A DNA stretch of 64,000 nt from positions 3,997,001 to 4,061,000 of the forward strand of contig NZ_CP019630.1 of the NCBI RefSeq assembly GCF_001999245.1. The letters run 5' to 3'. Origin of the DNA: Roseibium algicola. Lineage in GTDB: Bacteria; Pseudomonadota; Alphaproteobacteria; Rhizobiales; Stappiaceae. Under the pieces are notes generated by a model. That model saw only the letters and a list, made by a program, of their open reading frames with translations. It made no database searches and was not told the DNA's origin. This document shows positions 43,681 through 53,154 of this stretch, piece by piece. The first letter of the stretch is position 1. Each line of letters starts with the position of its first letter. Position numbers and translations under genes: made by a program.

Positions 43681-44946
43681 ATGAGCACTCTAGAAGTTCT
43701 ATCTCAACGGACGCCGCAGCCTAATATCGCGCGGGAAGGAATTTTGATCGCGGAGCCCAGGACTGCTGGCAGCAACAAGGAGTTTCTTGGCATCGTCGCC
43801 TTGCTGATGGCTATCGCAGTCCTTGCAATAAACATGATCCTCCCAGCATTTGACCAAATTTCTTCTCAATTTGACCTTTCCGATACGTCACGTGCTGGAT
43901 TGATCGTTTCTTTACTCTATCTCGGTCTGGCAATTGGGCAGATCACTCTGGGTCCTCTTTCAGATAGCCTTGGGCGCCGAAAAGCACTCTTTATAGGAGT
44001 TTCGGTGTTCATGATTGGGTGCATTGTTTCCGGAATGGCCACCAATTTCGAAACGCTCATCATCGGACAAATCATCCAGGGGATCGGTTTGGGTGCTCCC
44101 CGTGTGATAACCTTGGCCGTTCTAAGAGATCGTTTCTCGGGCAATTCGATGGCTCGAGCGATGTCATTTGTTATGATTATGTTTGTTCTTGCACCGACAT
44201 TTGCTCCATTTATCGGGCAAAATATTGTGTCGATTTTTGGCTGGAAATTTCTTTTTGTGGCCTATGGTATTCTTGGCGCGAGTTTACTGCTTCTAATTCG
44301 CTTTCGACTTCCTGAGACTCTCCCGAGAGATAGACGAACGCGCTTTAACCCTAATGCTATCGGATCGTCTTACGTTGCCGTTCTAAAAAATCGAAAAGCC
44401 ACAGGATATGCCGTTGCGCTGGGTGCAATTTCGGGCCCGTTTATTGCTTATCTGAATTTGTCTCAAGAAATTTTCGAGTTTCAATATCAACTAGGCAAAA
44501 CCTACCCAATCGTATTCGCTATTTTGTCTCTTTGGATCGGCGCCGCTTCCTTAGTTAACGGCTTAGTGGTGCAAAAGTTAGGTATGGAGAATCTTTCAAC
44601 CATTTCGTTAGGGGCAATTATTGTTACGTCTGTGGTCGCATTCGTGGCAACTGGAGCGGGTAGCTCGAATCTACCGATCATTGCTTTTGTCGCATATATG
44701 GGTGTCGTTCTGTTTTGTGTGGGCCTTTTGGTTAGCAACCTGAATGCGATGGCCATGTCGGAGTTGTCACATTCGGCTGGAGCAGGCGCCGCATTCATTG
44801 GTGCTTTATCGACAGCAATTTCAGTGCCCGTCGCGATCTTCATAGGTCGGCTCACATTTTTGGGTGTATCGCAGATTTACATTGGGTTTGCAGTGTGTGG
44901 ACTACTGTCCCTTTCTGTTCATGTATTAATGAAAAGAGGCTTCTAG
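43681..44946 (+). CDS. MFS multidrug efflux transporter (Bcr/CflA type)
   Basis: 421 residues with 12 predicted membrane helices. The drug:H+ antiporter-1 layout is visible: helix 1 with the PAFDQI (family D/P pair), the motif-A loop GPLSDSLGRRKALFIG between helices 2 and 3, and QGIGLGAPRVITLAVLRDRF near motif C. It may export a toxic compound or metabolite. A non-conserved 30-residue N-terminal tail precedes helix 1. Codon usage is AT-richer than the flanking operons, and it sits between two gene-poor stretches with mobile debris, suggesting acquisition. Confidence 0.9.
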   Translation: MSTLEVLSQRTPQPNIAREGILIAEPRTAGSNKEFLGIVALLMAIAVLAINMILPAFDQISSQFDLSDTSRAGLIVSLLYLGLAIGQITLGPLSDSLGRRKALFIGVSVFMIGCIVSGMATNFETLIIGQIIQGIGLGAPRVITLAVLRDRFSGNSMARAMSFVMIMFVLAPTFAPFIGQNIVSIFGWKFLFVAYGILGASLLLLIRFRLPETLPRDRRTRFNPNAIGSSYVAVLKNRKATGYAVALGAISGPFIAYLNLSQEIFEFQYQLGKTYPIVFAILSLWIGAASLVNGLVVQKLGMENLSTISLGAIIVTSVVAFVATGAGSSNLPIIAFVAYMGVVLFCVGLLVSNLNAMAMSELSHSAGAGAAFIGALSTAISVPVAIFIGRLTFLGVSQIYIGFAVCGLLSLSVHVLMKRGF

Positions 44947-45447
44947 GATTGGGAAGAAGCTATCTGATGACCAATTCCAATGCCCTGAGCGAAGTCAAGA
45001 TGGCTGCCGAATGGGAATGACTAGATAGATCCAAAGATCCTAGTATTCTAGATTTTGAAGCTTTGCGGCCCTTCGAATTCGATCGGCGGCAGTATCTTGG
45101 ACCTAACGTTTTGGAGTTTCGATCTTTAGAATATCTTGTTTTACGACAATTCATTTGTTTTGCTCCTGCCTTCCAAAAAATTGGTTGCCTTTGACTTGAG
45201 CGTTTTGCAGTAAGAAGGACCTGTTGCGGACTTGTATTCCTCCTTTGACTTGGTGGTTTGGCTAAAAAAGAGAAGGTTCACGGGATAGTGTCATGGCGCG
45301 AAAAATCGCGTAGCAGCAATCTGTTTTGCACTGACGAGCGGATTGTCGCGAAAGCAGATCACTTTGCTAACATCGCCGGATCTTTCCTCCACGTATGGAA
45401 TTGCTTTGGCTTTCCACATCAATCGAAGCTCAACCCGGACCCGAATA
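44947..45447. other. gene-poor gap between MFS and MocR genes
   Basis: 501 bases between convergent genes (MFS on plus, MocR on minus). No coding frame is convincing. One stretch (45072-45136) resembles the insertion-sequence end at 42178. No terminator with a U tract was seen. Confidence 0.35.
45072..45136 (-). repeat. degenerate insertion-sequence end fragment
   Basis: TTCGAATTCGATCGGCGGCA and the bases after it match the OrfB end at 42230 in 21 of 26 positions, followed by ACGTTTTGGA and TTTAGAATATCT against ACGTTTTGGG and TGTAGAACATCT after a small gap. It looks like a third, much more decayed copy of the same end; similarity is short, so confidence is low. Confidence 0.3.
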
Positions 45448-46830
45448 TCATGCAGGCGTTTCGTTCAAGGAGTAAGGGTTCCGGAGCGCGTTAGCGATTG
45501 CGCGCATGTGTTTTGCTAGTGTGTCACGGGAAGGCGCTGCACCAATGCTGAAGCGTACAGCGTGATCTGGGCAATCGCGGCTGACGGAAAAGGATTCGGC
45601 GGTCAATGCCAACAGGTCTGAGTGACGTGCCCATGACTGAAAGCCTTCGCGGGTCCAGGGATCGGGAAGCTTCAACCAGACATGGGGGCTAGTGGCGGAG
45701 GTCCTGACATCGAAATCAGAGAGAATGGATGTCACGACTTCGTTGCGCACGGACAGTTCCTCCCTATTGTCGCGAAGAATATCGGCGGCAGCGCCACACT
45801 GAATCAATCTCGAGGCTAAATCGGCCTGGATCGGGGACGCCATCCAACTCGTTGCACGCAAAGCACCTGCAAGCACATTGATTTGCGAAGCGGGGGCTTC
45901 AAGATAGCCGATACGCAGTCCCGGGCCGAGTGTCTTGGAAAGGCCAGCGAAGCGCATGCTCTCTCCACCCGCAATGTGAGCTATCGAAGGCAGAGGCTTT
46001 TCGGTTAATCCTGCATAGGCAACATCTTCTATTACCGTAACACTATGCCGCTTGGCCACAGTTGCGATTTGTCTTCGACGATCCTCAGTCTGTGTGGATG
46101 TGGTGGGGTTATGAAGGTCTGCAACCGTTACCAAAACCCGTATTGGTTCATGTCGGCAAACCTTGTCGAAAGACTCTGGCACAAGTCCTTCGTCGTCGAT
46201 TTCGACCGGTACTAGGATGAGGCCAAGCGCCGATGCAACCGATTTGAGCCCGGCATAGGTTAAACGCTCGGTCGCAATGCGCTCTCCGGCTCTGCAGGTA
46301 ACCAAGAGAGCGCACAAGAGGGCATGCTGTGCGCCGTTGCATACTACAACCCTAGCGGGATCGACGTCGCTGCTAGTCATCTCGCCCAACCAGAAAGCAC
46401 CGGCCTCCCGGTGTTCGTTTCGCCCGGGTCCTGCCTCATAGGCAATGGTCGTCCCAAACTCGGGGTCGAGAGCGGTCTCCATGAGCACCCGGCGCACGCG
46501 GTCTCCAAAATCGGGCAATGGTGTTTGATGCCCTCGGAGATCAAGGATTGACGTTTCTACATCTTCCTCTGGTTGCCTCTGGAAACCAGCTATCACCCTT
46601 GAACCGCGCCGCCCGTCCGCTTCGATCAATCCAGCGCGAGCAACTTCTCCGAACGCACGCGTCACCGTTCCAACGGTCACGCCAAGCTCAAAGGCAAGTG
46701 CACGGTGTGGTGGTAGACAAGTTCCTGCTCCTAGCTGGCCGCTCTTAATGTCTCCAGTCAGTGCGTCTGCGATTTGCCGGTATACCGGCCCAGATAAGCC
46801 CTGCAAATCCGGCTTCCAAGTGTCTTTCAT
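45448..46830 (-). CDS. MocR-family regulator (GntR HTH fused to aminotransferase)
   Basis: 460 residues. Residues about 10-80 are a GntR winged HTH (PVYRQIADALTGDIKSGQLG, LPPHRALAFELGVTVGTVTR, LIEADGRRGSRVI). The rest is a fold-type I aminotransferase domain used as an effector sensor: VVCNGAQHALLCALLVTCRA, NPTTSTQTEDRRRQIA, and the PLP lysine in RFAGLSKTLGPGLRIGYLEA. MocR proteins such as GabR and PdxR bind phased direct repeats and activate a divergent operon; exactly such repeats occur at 46843-46919. It faces the RidA/dehydratase/DapA/ABC operon, which it probably controls. Confidence 0.92.
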   Translation of the reverse strand: MKDTWKPDLQGLSGPVYRQIADALTGDIKSGQLGAGTCLPPHRALAFELGVTVGTVTRAFGEVARAGLIEADGRRGSRVIAGFQRQPEEDVETSILDLRGHQTPLPDFGDRVRRVLMETALDPEFGTTIAYEAGPGRNEHREAGAFWLGEMTSSDVDPARVVVCNGAQHALLCALLVTCRAGERIATERLTYAGLKSVASALGLILVPVEIDDEGLVPESFDKVCRHEPIRVLVTVADLHNPTTSTQTEDRRRQIATVAKRHSVTVIEDVAYAGLTEKPLPSIAHIAGGESMRFAGLSKTLGPGLRIGYLEAPASQINVLAGALRATSWMASPIQADLASRLIQCGAAADILRDNREELSVRNEVVTSILSDFDVRTSATSPHVWLKLPDPWTREGFQSWARHSDLLALTAESFSVSRDCPDHAVRFSIGAAPSRDTLAKHMRAIANALRNPYSLNETPA

Positions 46831-46842
46831 CAGAGCACCCTA

Positions 46843-46919
46843 TTTTGTATCGGTACGTAATATTGTTTGACAGTCATTTTGTATCGCATTCATATGCGCA
46901 CATAAATCAGTTTGTATCG
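46843..46919. promoter_or_regulatory. three phased direct repeats, probable MocR operator
   Basis: TTTGTATCG occurs at 46844-46852, 46878-46886 and 46911-46919, all in the same orientation, with starts 34 and 33 bases apart (about three helical turns). GabR, the model MocR protein, binds direct repeats about 34 bases apart, so this is the expected site for the divergent MocR regulator. The region lies between the regulator start and the RidA gene start. Confidence 0.75.
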
Positions 46920-46945
46920 AAACTAAATTATAGGGAAAGCTCCTT

Positions 46946-47341
46946 ATGGATGCAATCGAACCTGAAGGAATTAGTCGTGGTGGGGCCTATTCAACGGCGG
47001 TAGTCGCCGGTGATTTCCTTTTCGTTGCGGGGCAAACGCCGCGTGATGCCAATAGAAAGATCATTGGAAAAACCATCGAAGAACAAACCGCGGCAACGAT
47101 GGACAATCTCGGAGCGATCCTGTCTGCCACCGGCGCCTCGTTCGATGATGTCGTTAAGGCCACCGTGCACCTCAAGAACCTTGACGATGCACCGCAGTTC
47201 AATGCGGTTTACTCCCGCTATTTTCCCGGCGCCAAACCTGTACGCACGACAGTTGGCAGCCAACTCAACGGGGTTCTTGTCGAGATCGATGTCATTGCGT
47301 TCGTTGGACGGCAGAACAACCAGGCGGAGGTGGGGCGTTGA
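46946..47341 (+). CDS. RidA-family enamine/imine deaminase
   Basis: 131 residues, typical RidA size. Segments ISRGGAYSTAVVAGDFLFVA then GQTPRD, MDNLGAILSATGASFDDVVK followed by ATVHLKNL, AVYSRYFPGAKPVRTTVGSQ with the catalytic Arg in PVRTT, and VEIDVIAF are all family features. It is the first gene of the MocR-controlled operon and its stop codon overlaps the start of the dehydratase (TTGA), an arrangement suiting detoxification of the dehydratase's enamine product. Confidence 0.92.
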   Translation: MDAIEPEGISRGGAYSTAVVAGDFLFVAGQTPRDANRKIIGKTIEEQTAATMDNLGAILSATGASFDDVVKATVHLKNLDDAPQFNAVYSRYFPGAKPVRTTVGSQLNGVLVEIDVIAFVGRQNNQAEVGR

Positions 47342-48357
47342 ACCTGAATCTTTGCCAGCGGAAACCGACTTTCACCGATGTAACAAGCGCAGCGCAGCGC
47401 ATTGCTGGAAGAGCCGTCCGGACACCGCTTCTTGAATCTGATTTTGTCAATAAACGTGTCGGCGGTCGATTGCTAGTCAAAGCCGAACCGCTTCAGGTAA
47501 CCGGTTCCTTCAAGTTCCGGGGTGCCTTCAACAGGATCGCCCAACTCAACGAAGAAGAGCGTAAGCAGGGTATTCTTGCATATTCCGGAGGCAATCATGC
47601 TCAAGGGGTCGCTGCGGCCGCCCATATGCTCGGTGTTCATGCGATTGTCCTGATGCCGTCCGATGCGCCTGAGGTCAAGATACGGGGCACTCAGTTCTAC
47701 GGTGCCGAAGTAGTTCTGCATGACCGGTGGAAAGATGACCGGGATGAAATCGCCCGCCGTCTGATAGGCGACAGTGGCCGCGTTTTTGTTCCGCCATTCG
47801 ACGACGCTGACATCATCGCGGGCCAAGCAACCGTGGGGCTGGAGATTAGCCAGCAGGCAGCCGAGTTGGACGCGAACCCGGACGCCGCATTGATTTGTTG
47901 CAGTGGGGGTGGGCTGACGGCAGGGGCCGCTCTGGCGCTCAAGCACCTCCATCCGCAAATCGAAGTCTTTTGCGTCGAGCCCGATGATTTTGACGACACT
48001 CGGCGCTCGTTGATCTCAGGCATTCGGGAAAACAATCCCGTCGGCGCTGCTTCCATATGTGATGCGCTCTTGGCGCGCCTCGGCGAATTGACCTTCTCGA
48101 TGAACCAACAGCTTCTCAGCGGCGGGCTGACGGTCAACGACGACGAGGTGCTTGAAGCGATGTTCATCGCATTCACCCATTTAAGGCTGGTCGTTGAACC
48201 AGGTGGAGCTGTGGCCCTCGCTGCGGCTCTCTCCGGCAAGTTAGATCTGCGGAACCGCACCACTGCGGTCGTTGTGTCGGGCGGCAACGTCGATCCGGAC
48301 ATGTTCCGTCGTGCGCTGTCTTTGACGCAAAACAGAAGGGATCAGATGAATGGTTGA
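47338..48357 (+). CDS. threonine/serine dehydratase-like PLP enzyme
   Basis: 339-residue fold-type II PLP enzyme like catabolic threonine dehydratase, serine racemase or hydroxyaspartate dehydratase. VTGSFKFRGAFNRI carries the Schiff-base K59, SGGNHAQGVAAAA is the substrate loop and CCSGGGLTAG the phosphate-binding loop. The start is a TTG overlapping the RidA stop, with GGAGG about 8 bases upstream; no ATG is available nearby. It should deaminate a hydroxy-amino acid to a keto acid through an enamine that RidA hydrolyses. The gene ends 8 bases inside the next gene. Confidence 0.9.
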   Translation: MNLNLCQRKPTFTDVTSAAQRIAGRAVRTPLLESDFVNKRVGGRLLVKAEPLQVTGSFKFRGAFNRIAQLNEEERKQGILAYSGGNHAQGVAAAAHMLGVHAIVLMPSDAPEVKIRGTQFYGAEVVLHDRWKDDRDEIARRLIGDSGRVFVPPFDDADIIAGQATVGLEISQQAAELDANPDAALICCSGGGLTAGAALALKHLHPQIEVFCVEPDDFDDTRRSLISGIRENNPVGAASICDALLARLGELTFSMNQQLLSGGLTVNDDEVLEAMFIAFTHLRLVVEPGGAVALAAALSGKLDLRNRTTAVVVSGGNVDPDMFRRALSLTQNRRDQMNG

Positions 48358-49276
48358 TTTGAGTAGTCACCCCTTGACCGGAGTGGTCGCTGCCATCCCA
48401 ACTCCGGTTTCGACCGACTTTGTGCCCAATGCAGGCCAACTTATTGATTTGGCCGAACGTTTGCTGGCGCAAGGTTGTCACGGCATAAACCTCCTGGGGA
48501 CCACCGGCGAAGCAGTATCCTTTACCAGGCGAGAGCGTGTTCGCCTGATGGAGGATGTTTCAAAACGAGGCGATCTGGTCGCCCGGATGATGGTAGGAAC
48601 CGGTGCTGCGGCTTTTGACGATGCAGTCGAACTGACTCGTGTCGCAGACCGATCAGGTTATCGTGCAGCGCTTGTGCTGCCGCCTTTCTATTACAAGAAC
48701 ATTACACAGAAAGAGATTGCCGACTGGGTCAGTTTTTTGATCGACCGTGCCGCACCGCGATCTGCAAGCATCTATCTCTACAACTTCCCCCAGATGACGG
48801 GCCTGACATTCGAGCGGCAGTCTGTTGCGTTACTGCGCGAACGATTTGGTGAGGTGGTGGCCGGTCTCAAAGACTCTTCCGGCAACCGAAAGTACGCCGC
48901 CGAGCTAGCATCGTTGTTCCCAGGATTTGCGGTGTTTCCCAGCAACGAAGCATTGCTTGCTGAGCGCGTTCAAGACGGTTTTGCCGGATGTATTTCTGCA
49001 TCGGTAAACGCGAGCGCTGCTCTCGCGCGCGCGGTCCATGACGACCCAGTAGGCGCTCGAATTTCCGGTGTGGTTGACCAGATGAACGCGATCCGCACTG
49101 CGCTAACTCAGTTGCCACTTGTGCCAGCCCTCAAGGCGCTCGTCGGGAGCGATCTCAATGACGGCAACTGGGCTCGTACGGTGCCGCCGCTAGAACCCTT
49201 GGACGAGACAATGACCTGTCAGCTGATGAAGGCTGTAACAGAGATTAAGTCCGGCCAGAAGATGAAAGTTAACTAG
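48350..49276 (+). CDS. dihydrodipicolinate synthase/N-acetylneuraminate lyase family aldolase
   Basis: 308-residue class I aldolase of the DapA family. GTTGEAVSFTRRER (50-63) is the carboxylate-binding loop, YNFP (144-147) carries the catalytic Tyr and K174 in AGLKDSSGN is the Schiff-base lysine. In catabolic operons such members cleave or form keto acids (KDG aldolase, hydroxyproline pathway, 4-hydroxy-oxoglutarate) rather than make lysine. Its position after a dehydratase and before an acidic amino acid importer suggests that it processes the keto acid derived from the imported amino acid. The start overlaps the preceding gene by 8 bases. Confidence 0.88.
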   Translation: MVDLSSHPLTGVVAAIPTPVSTDFVPNAGQLIDLAERLLAQGCHGINLLGTTGEAVSFTRRERVRLMEDVSKRGDLVARMMVGTGAAAFDDAVELTRVADRSGYRAALVLPPFYYKNITQKEIADWVSFLIDRAAPRSASIYLYNFPQMTGLTFERQSVALLRERFGEVVAGLKDSSGNRKYAAELASLFPGFAVFPSNEALLAERVQDGFAGCISASVNASAALARAVHDDPVGARISGVVDQMNAIRTALTQLPLVPALKALVGSDLNDGNWARTVPPLEPLDETMTCQLMKAVTEIKSGQKMKVN

Positions 49277-49328
49277 ATCAGTTAAGCAAGTGAAGAGTTC
49301 CAGAGAAGATAAATACAGGGAGGAAGAG

Positions 49329-50240
49329 ATGAAAACATCAATTATTTTTGCGGTGGTGGCAGTCGGGTTTGTGATGCCCAGTGGCGCAATTGCACAAGAG
49401 TTGAGCGGAACCCTTGCGAAAATCAAGAATTCCGGAATTGTGACGATAGGGCATCGGGAATCTTCTGTACCTTTTTCTTACTATGACGATAACCAGAACG
49501 TCGTAGGTTATTCGATGGATTTGTGCGACAAAGTCGTGGGCGCCATCAAAGAAGAACTCGAACTTCCGGGATTGCAGATCAAGCTGGTACCGGTGAGCGG
49601 CGCTACTCGTATCCCCCTTTTGGCGAATGGTACGATTGACCTGGAATGCGGCTCGACGACCAACAACGCTGAGCGGGGAAAACAGGTCGCTTTTGGTCCT
49701 ACCCACTTTGTCGCGGCGAACCGCTTCGTCTCGAAGACTGCGTCCGAGCTTCACACACTCGATGACCTCAAAGGCAAGAGCGTCGTCGCAGCAGCTGGCA
49801 CTACCAATATTCGCCAGGTTGAGAAGATTAATTCCGAGAGGGATTTGGACATGGGCGTTTTTGCCTCCAAGGACCTCGCTGAAGGCTTCTTGATGGTTCA
49901 AACGGACCGTGCCTCCGCGTTCTTCCTGGACGATGTTCTGCTGGCTGGTTTGGTTGCCAATTCCAAGTCACCGACCGACTACACGATTTCCAGCATAGGT
50001 TTATCGGTAGAACCTTATGGCATCATGTACCGACGTGACGACCCCCGGTTCGCGACGGTTGTAAACAAAAGCCTGAGCGATGTCTTTACCTCAGGTGAGG
50101 GGGCAGCAATTTACCAGCGCTGGTTCACAGAGCCGGTTCCTCCACGCGGAATAAATCTCAACTTTCCAATGAGCGAAGAATTAAAGCGGGCTTTCTCGCA
50201 TCCTACAAACTCACCTGATCCGGCTGAGTACCAGCACTAG
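49329..50240 (+). CDS. glutamate/aspartate-type ABC transporter substrate-binding protein
   Basis: 303 residues from ATG 49329, which has GGGAGGAAGAG directly upstream. A Sec signal (IIFAVVAVGFVMPSGAIA) precedes a family 3 binding protein close to GltI: IVTIGHRESSVPFSYYDDNQ, VGYSMDLCDKVVGAIKEEL, LANGTIDLECGSTTNNAERG and the lid region FFLDDVLLAGLV. GltI-type proteins bind glutamate and aspartate in the periplasm. Here, linked to a dehydratase, a hydroxy-aspartate or similar acidic amino acid is possible. Confidence 0.93.
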   Translation: MKTSIIFAVVAVGFVMPSGAIAQELSGTLAKIKNSGIVTIGHRESSVPFSYYDDNQNVVGYSMDLCDKVVGAIKEELELPGLQIKLVPVSGATRIPLLANGTIDLECGSTTNNAERGKQVAFGPTHFVAANRFVSKTASELHTLDDLKGKSVVAAAGTTNIRQVEKINSERDLDMGVFASKDLAEGFLMVQTDRASAFFLDDVLLAGLVANSKSPTDYTISSIGLSVEPYGIMYRRDDPRFATVVNKSLSDVFTSGEGAAIYQRWFTEPVPPRGINLNFPMSEELKRAFSHPTNSPDPAEYQH

Positions 50241-50337
50241 GCCACGGTCGCCGGGAGCGTCCATGTTCTCATGGGGCGTGAATCCTCCCGGCGGCTTCGC
50301 TGCACTTCTTTCTATTCTGAATTACGGAAATCAGTAG

Positions 50338-51069
50338 ATGACCTACCATTGGGACTGGTTGATATTCTGGCAGCCATCGCCGGACGGTGCAGGGACTTAT
50401 CTCGACATGCTTCTGTCCGGACTGTGGGTGACTGTCTTGACAGCGATTTTGTCCTGGGTGCTTGCCATTCTGGCGGGGACCCTGGTTGGCGTGGCGCGAA
50501 GCTTCCCGGGAGGATTAATAGGCTTTGTCGCCACCGCATATGTGGAAGTCTTTCGTAACGTCCCGCTGCTGGTTCAGCTGTTTTTGTGGTACTTCGTGCT
50601 GCCTGAACTCTTGCCCAGTTCCTGGGGTCTTTGGATCAAGCAATTACCCGGGTCAAGTTTTTACACGGCGATTGTAGGCCTTGGCTTCTACACATCGGCA
50701 CGTATAGCCGAGCAAGTTCGTGCCGGAATTGGCTCGCTGCCAAGAGGCCAACGAATGGCCAGCACTGCGCTCGGGCTGACTGTCGCTCAAACCTATAGGC
50801 ATGTTCTGCTGCCCATGGCCTTTAGGATCATTTGGCCACCGCTGACCTCGGAATTTCTTGCCTGCATAAAAAATACATCGGTGGCACTAACCATCGGCCT
50901 TCTGGAAATGACCGCTCGAACCCGTGCGATGGCTGAATTCTCGTTCCAGGTCTTCGAGGCATTCACCGCGGCGACCCTTTTATATCTTGGGATCAATATT
51001 GTGGTCGCTTTTGGCATGCGCATTGCCGAGCGGCGCCTTGAAGTCCCCGGTTATAGCGCGGAGCATTGA
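50338..51069 (+). CDS. glutamate/aspartate-type ABC transporter permease (first)
   Basis: 243 residues, HisMQ-family inner-membrane subunit. LLSGLWVTVLTAILSWVLAI, VEVFRNVPLLVQLFLWYF and the EAA-like coupling loop SLPRGQRMASTALGLTVAQT are visible. It is close to GltJ in layout, with a longer N-terminal tail (MTYHWDWLIFWQPSPDGAGT). There is a 97-base gap after the binding-protein gene. It pairs with the next gene. Confidence 0.93.
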   Translation: MTYHWDWLIFWQPSPDGAGTYLDMLLSGLWVTVLTAILSWVLAILAGTLVGVARSFPGGLIGFVATAYVEVFRNVPLLVQLFLWYFVLPELLPSSWGLWIKQLPGSSFYTAIVGLGFYTSARIAEQVRAGIGSLPRGQRMASTALGLTVAQTYRHVLLPMAFRIIWPPLTSEFLACIKNTSVALTIGLLEMTARTRAMAEFSFQVFEAFTAATLLYLGINIVVAFGMRIAERRLEVPGYSAEH

Positions 51070-51074
51070 CCAGT

Positions 51075-51767
51075 ATGTTTTCAGATTTCGATTTCAACGT
51101 CATTGAGCGGTCGCTAGGTTATCTGTTCTTCACAGGCATGACCTTTTCGCTAACTCTGACAGCCTTGGCGACACTGACTGGCATTGCGTTTGGCACACTA
51201 CTCGCGATGATGCGGCTCAGTACACTACCGGTTCTGCCGGTTCTCGCCACCGGCTATGTAAACTTGATGCGGTCTCTCCCGCTGATCCTGGTAATCTTCT
51301 GGTTCTATTTCTTGGTGCCATATCTGGGACAGTGGGTGACCGGGAGCGACCAGCCGATGCAGGTAGGGCCGTTTGCCTCAGCTTTGATCGCTTTTTCCAT
51401 GTTCGAAGCGGCCTACTACTCTGAAATCATGCGTGCAGGCATCAAATCCATCCCGAGAGGACAGACTTCAGCCGCCAGTGCGCTTGGAATGAAGTACTGG
51501 CCCACGATGGCATATGTAATCCTGCCACAGGCATTCAGAAACATGCTGCCTGTACTTCTTACGCAGACGGTGATCCTATTTCAGGATACCTCATTGGTTT
51601 ACGTGCTCTCCATGACAGATTTTCTGGGTGCAGCCTCCAAGATTGCCGCACGTGATGGACGTCTGGTCGAAATGTACATGTTTGCTGCGGTTGTTTATTT
51701 TGTGATGTCCTATGCGGCTTCCATTTTTATCAAACGCTTACAGATCAAAATTGCAATCGTACGGTAG
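51075..51767 (+). CDS. glutamate/aspartate-type ABC transporter permease (second)
   Basis: 230 residues, GltK-like. [39 protein letters not shown] and the coupling loop [20 protein letters not shown] mark it as the partner membrane subunit. ATG 51075 is taken rather than the TTG at 51066, which would overlap the first permease gene. Confidence 0.93.
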   Translation: MFSDFDFNVIERSLGYLFFTGMTFSLTLTALATLTGIAFGTLLAMMRLSTLPVLPVLATGYVNLMRSLPLILVIFWFYFLVPYLGQWVTGSDQPMQVGPFASALIAFSMFEAAYYSEIMRAGIKSIPRGQTSAASALGMKYWPTMAYVILPQAFRNMLPVLLTQTVILFQDTSLVYVLSMTDFLGAASKIAARDGRLVEMYMFAAVVYFVMSYAASIFIKRLQIKIAIVR

Positions 51768-51775
51768 AAGGACGA

Positions 51776-52570
51776 ATGATCATGGTCTACACATCTGCAC
51801 AGGAAATCATGCCTGCACCCAGTGATGCTGCGTCCGTTACTATTCACATGAATAACGTCAGCAAGTGGTACGGTCCCAACTTCCAGGTTCTCAAGGACTG
51901 CACGACAAGCGTCAGCCGAGGCGAGGTTGTGGTGGTGTGCGGCCCGTCTGGGTCGGGAAAATCTACACTTATCAAATGCGTCAATGCTCTTGAAAGCGTC
52001 CAGAGCGGTGAGATTGTCACCAATGGTGTCAGCATAAACGATCCGAAAATCAACCTTCCCGGCTTAAGATCAAGAGTTGGTATGGTCTTTCAGCATTTCG
52101 AGCTATTTCCGCATCTAAAGATTATTGAGAACCTATGCCTCGCTCAGCAAAAAGTGTTGAAACGCTCTCGGCGGGAGGCAAGGGAGAAGGCTGATAAACT
52201 TCTGGAGCGCGTAGGGCTCGAAGAGCATGCCGAAAAGTATCCCGGTCAACTCTCCGGAGGGCAGCAGCAGCGTGTCGCCATCGCCCGGGCGCTGTCAATG
52301 GATCCGGTCGTGATGCTGTTTGACGAGCCAACGTCAGCCCTTGATCCAGAAATGGTTGGCGAGGTGCTTGATGTCATGGTCGAATTAGCTAGAGATGGCA
52401 TGACCATGATGGTTGTTACCCATGAGATGGGTTTTGCACGTAAAGTAGCCGACCGGGTCATATTCATGGATCGCGGCGAAATCATTGAGGACGCGACCAA
52501 GGAGGACTTCTTCGGCCGCCCTCGCTCTGAGCGCGCCCAAGCTTTCCTATCCAAGATACTTTCGCACTAG
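51776..52570 (+). CDS. glutamate/aspartate-type ABC transporter ATP-binding protein
   Basis: 264 residues. Walker [12 protein letters not shown]-loop [12 protein letters not shown], signature [15 protein letters not shown], Walker [16 protein letters not shown] and the switch His in [16 protein letters not shown] are complete. AAGGA is 4-5 bases before ATG 51776; ATG 51782 is an alternative. The N-terminal about 20 residues extend beyond the usual GltL start. It is the last gene of the MocR-controlled operon before a long region of mobile-element debris. Confidence 0.95.
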   Translation: MIMVYTSAQEIMPAPSDAASVTIHMNNVSKWYGPNFQVLKDCTTSVSRGEVVVVCGPSGSGKSTLIKCVNALESVQSGEIVTNGVSINDPKINLPGLRSRVGMVFQHFELFPHLKIIENLCLAQQKVLKRSRREAREKADKLLERVGLEEHAEKYPGQLSGGQQQRVAIARALSMDPVVMLFDEPTSALDPEMVGEVLDVMVELARDGMTMMVVTHEMGFARKVADRVIFMDRGEIIEDATKEDFFGRPRSERAQAFLSKILSH

Positions 52571-52807
52571 ATGCTTCGTAATGCGGTGTTATTGTGAGTT
52601 GAGGAGTTATGGCAATAAGAAGGTGCTATGGGTTAGTCATCTGGAAGTAATTCGATGAAATGCGTATTAGTTTTGTAGCAGTGTAGCAATATCAATTTTC
52701 AGTCAGGAAGCAGTCTCGAGGAAGGCGGCAGATTTAAGGTGGTAATTATCAAAAAAGTTGACTGCGTCGAAGCTTGAATTGTGATTGAAGGTGACAGGTA
52801 GAAGAAG

Positions 52808-53085
52808 GTAAGCGCGAGGCTGATCCCATCTGGTGCGGTATGAGGTGAAGGGCGAGAGGTTGTGACACTGAAGGAGCGAAAGAGCTACGGTGTCACTATC
52901 TATTTCTGTGCCTATGACTGATCATACAAGTTTCCATATTCTTGAAGCGGTTCCGAGCCGTTTGGACGCAAGCCCGCAGCGTCCGCGGAGGCGCTGGTCT
53001 GAGAAAGCGAAGGCGCTTCTGGAGCCTGGGGCGAACGTATCGACCTGCCCGTCGTCAGGTAATCTGAGACATCATGCAGCCTGAT
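52808..53085 (+). mobile_element. IS66-like left-end fragment with partial OrfA
   Basis: GTAAGCGC at 52808 resembles the GTAA-type tip of IS66 elements, and the frame from 52890 contains PSRLDASPQRPRRRWSEKAK followed by EPGANVS, similar to the N-terminus of IS66 OrfA (RRRWS...GANVSEVARR). The frame then drifts. Only the first about 280 bases are recognisable and the assignment is tentative. Confidence 0.4.
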
Positions 53086-53154
53086 TGAAGGAGGGGCTGG
53101 CGCATCTTGGTCTCAGTTTAACAGCGAGTTTGTCGTGCTGCGAGTGCAGTGGTT

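Noticed and set aside
46843..46919. CRISPR-like spaced repeats
   Set aside because: Only three 9-base repeats with 33-34 base periodicity in a divergent MocR promoter; this fits an operator, not a CRISPR array, and no cas genes occur.
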